A stretch of 64,000 bases of DNA from Archegozetes longisetosus. Its lineage: Eukaryota; Arthropoda; Arachnida; Sarcoptiformes; Trhypochthoniidae. The stretch is taken from positions 7,275,855 through 7,339,854 of the forward strand of contig JAEMBT020000006.1 of the NCBI GenBank assembly GCA_018873245.2, given 5' to 3'. The notes under the pieces are model-generated. The model saw only the letters and a list, made by a program, of their open reading frames with translations, made no database searches and was not told the DNA's origin. The translations under genes were made by a program, and so were the position numbers. Positions 62,301-64,000 of the stretch are shown piece by piece (positions within the stretch are counted from its first letter, which is position 1; each line of letters begins with the position of its first letter).

Positions 62301-64000
62301 TTACCTTTTGCTTATTTCAACATTAAAAATATACATCAAAATTGATAATTGTATATCAAATATGTACTCAACTTAATAAATCATAAAACAAATAATTCTC
62401 TAATTTCACGTGTCATTGTTTCCTTTGATAATATAATTTTGATTTCATTTTGAACGGTTTAGTAAATAAACTTTCTATGATTGAGATCTGGTTCGGGTAA
62501 TCATTTAAATGCTTGTTTGATTTACTATAATTTGAGGAAAACTCAATACGATTAAACTATATATTGTATTAATACCCAATGTAGTCAATGATTTTCTTCT
62601 CTAATTCAGTTGTTTCACCAGAAATTTCATAGAGAATAACATTTTAAGGACTATTTTCGATAAATACAAGATTTTCTCATGAACCAGGAACAGCGTCGTA
62701 GCTAGAATGTTTGATCTGGAGCTAAAAGTCTGAAACTGACTGCACTGATTTGTAGAGGCAAAGGAATACTGGCATTAATATACTTTTTAATTTGTTATCG
62801 AGCCTTTTATTAATGTTTTCAATAGTTAGTCGATTGGTGCATCAAATAAACGCAGCTTCAAAGTTCCACTGTGCGACTTTCTTACAGTGTAGACCCACAC
62901 TTCAATGTTTAAAAGTTTCTAAAAATTTCTTGGGCTACAGCTCTCTAGCTCTTCACTGGCTACGGCTGTGCTAGTAATAGCCTTGATTGAGAATTTAATT
63001 AATAACTTTATAAATAATAGAAGTCTTGTACAATTGTTCTACACGTTTGATTATTTGAAGGTTGTATTTGTTTAGTTAAAACGAACCGTTTCGAAATTGG
63101 TTTAGGAAGTTACTTTTTGATTAAAATATTAAATAGAGAAATCAATTTGACAAAACGAATGCACCTCAACTCTAATAAATGTTTATTTGAAAAAGATCAA
63201 TGTACTGAAAGTTGGTGAGAAGATACACCTGTATTATGATGATATTTAATATTAATACTAACAAGTAGATTATATTGAAATTAGGTTATATTAAAACTTT
63301 AAAAATATTCACACGTTAGACAGAAAACCTTGAATAATACGTGCCTTATCTAGCGATGATTAACTTAAGCAATTTTTTTATAACTTTAATCATAAACTTA
63401 TTTCCAGCAGAATACTGATTATGAAATTTGTTTTTATAAACTTATAACGCTTCCCATCTATGGGTGTGTTATTGGAGTTTCTATTTGAATATCTGTTAAA
63501 TGCATTTGGTGTTAGTTTAGAGTTGAGTGCAGCGAGAAATCAGTGGAGATAAGTTTGCTTTGATTAATTAAAAGGCAGAAGTATAATCAAATTAAATAAT
63601 TGAGATACTTATTCATAATATAAAATTATCTTCATAAATTTTCAATAAGATTTTAATGTTTTATCATTCATATGATTGTAAGAGAAATTAAACATTTAGG
63701 CAAGAGTTTAAGTTACTTATCGATAATTTAGAAAATATACAAAATTTCTGTTTTTACATAGTTCTGCTTGTAAATTGTCGAATCGATTGACTGTATTTTA
63801 TAATATTAAATAAAACAGATTAATACAATATATTCAAATACGACTAAATGCGCTCAACATAGACTATTAATTTGACTAATAGATCAATTTTGTGTCATTT
63901 TATGTCGATTTTTATGTAGTTTAATGAGCTTCAAAATAGAAATATGAGTTATCAAGAATACAAAAACTAAAAGTTAGCTTCGAAAGTATTTCTTTGGCAG
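62301..64000. other. Intergenic tail of the window
   Basis: AT-rich DNA downstream of bantam containing one MITE-like element (62691-62968). No supported gene; the 60-codon frame at 62792-62974 lies inside the mobile element. Confidence 0.5.
62691..62968. mobile_element. MITE-like element with CAGC...CGTAGC termini
   Basis: The left end CAGCGTCGTAGCTAG (62691) matches the reverse complement of the right end CAGCCGTAGCCAG (62968), with one small gap and a transition. The body of 278 bp has no transposase. Ends and length resemble the element in the RASD-like intron, so both may derive from related hAT-like transposons. No clean target duplication was found. Confidence 0.5.

Overview
This is an AT-rich eukaryotic window. 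Short spliced introns, an achaete-scute homolog, a bantam microRNA hairpin and a KDM7/PHF8-type demethylase point to an arthropod. Introns of 61 nt next to one of 2 kb, and the overall base composition, would fit a mite or another small chelicerate, but that placement is inference. No bacterial gene, CRISPR array, rRNA, tRNA, reverse transcriptase or viral gene was seen.

Layout. At 769-1708 (minus) lies a two-exon achaete-scute homolog. About 20 kb of gene-poor DNA lies upstream of it; it holds a TATA/initiator-like site with E-boxes near 3.5-3.67 kb, a weaker miR-33-like hairpin at 8.8 kb and several minisatellites. At 22213-23460 (minus) is a four-exon RERG/RASL12-like small GTPase whose switch regions have lost key residues. 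A 12.5 kb gene-poor stretch follows, with a 24-bp minisatellite and a ~200-bp-arm inverted repeat. At 35973-39286 (plus) is a five-exon RASD (Dexras/Rhes)-like GTPase with a degraded MITE in its 2-kb first intron. At 44332-44817 (plus) is a one-exon tetraspanin-like protein with no large extracellular loop. The interval 45-57 kb has only weak exon candidates and many (GA)n and short tandem repeats. At 57069-59519 (minus) is an intronless PHD+JmjC histone demethylase with a complete iron triad. The bantam hairpin lies at 62232-62300 (plus), followed by a second MITE-like element at 62691-62968.

The genes form no operon or shared pathway. They include a proneural factor, a growth-control microRNA, a chromatin enzyme and two unusual Ras-superfamily members. 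Splice structures were derived by hand: every junction keeps frame and has GT-AG ends, and the joined lengths are 265, 227 and 338 residues. The rest is mostly unannotatable AT-rich intergenic DNA. No transcripts or database searches were available.
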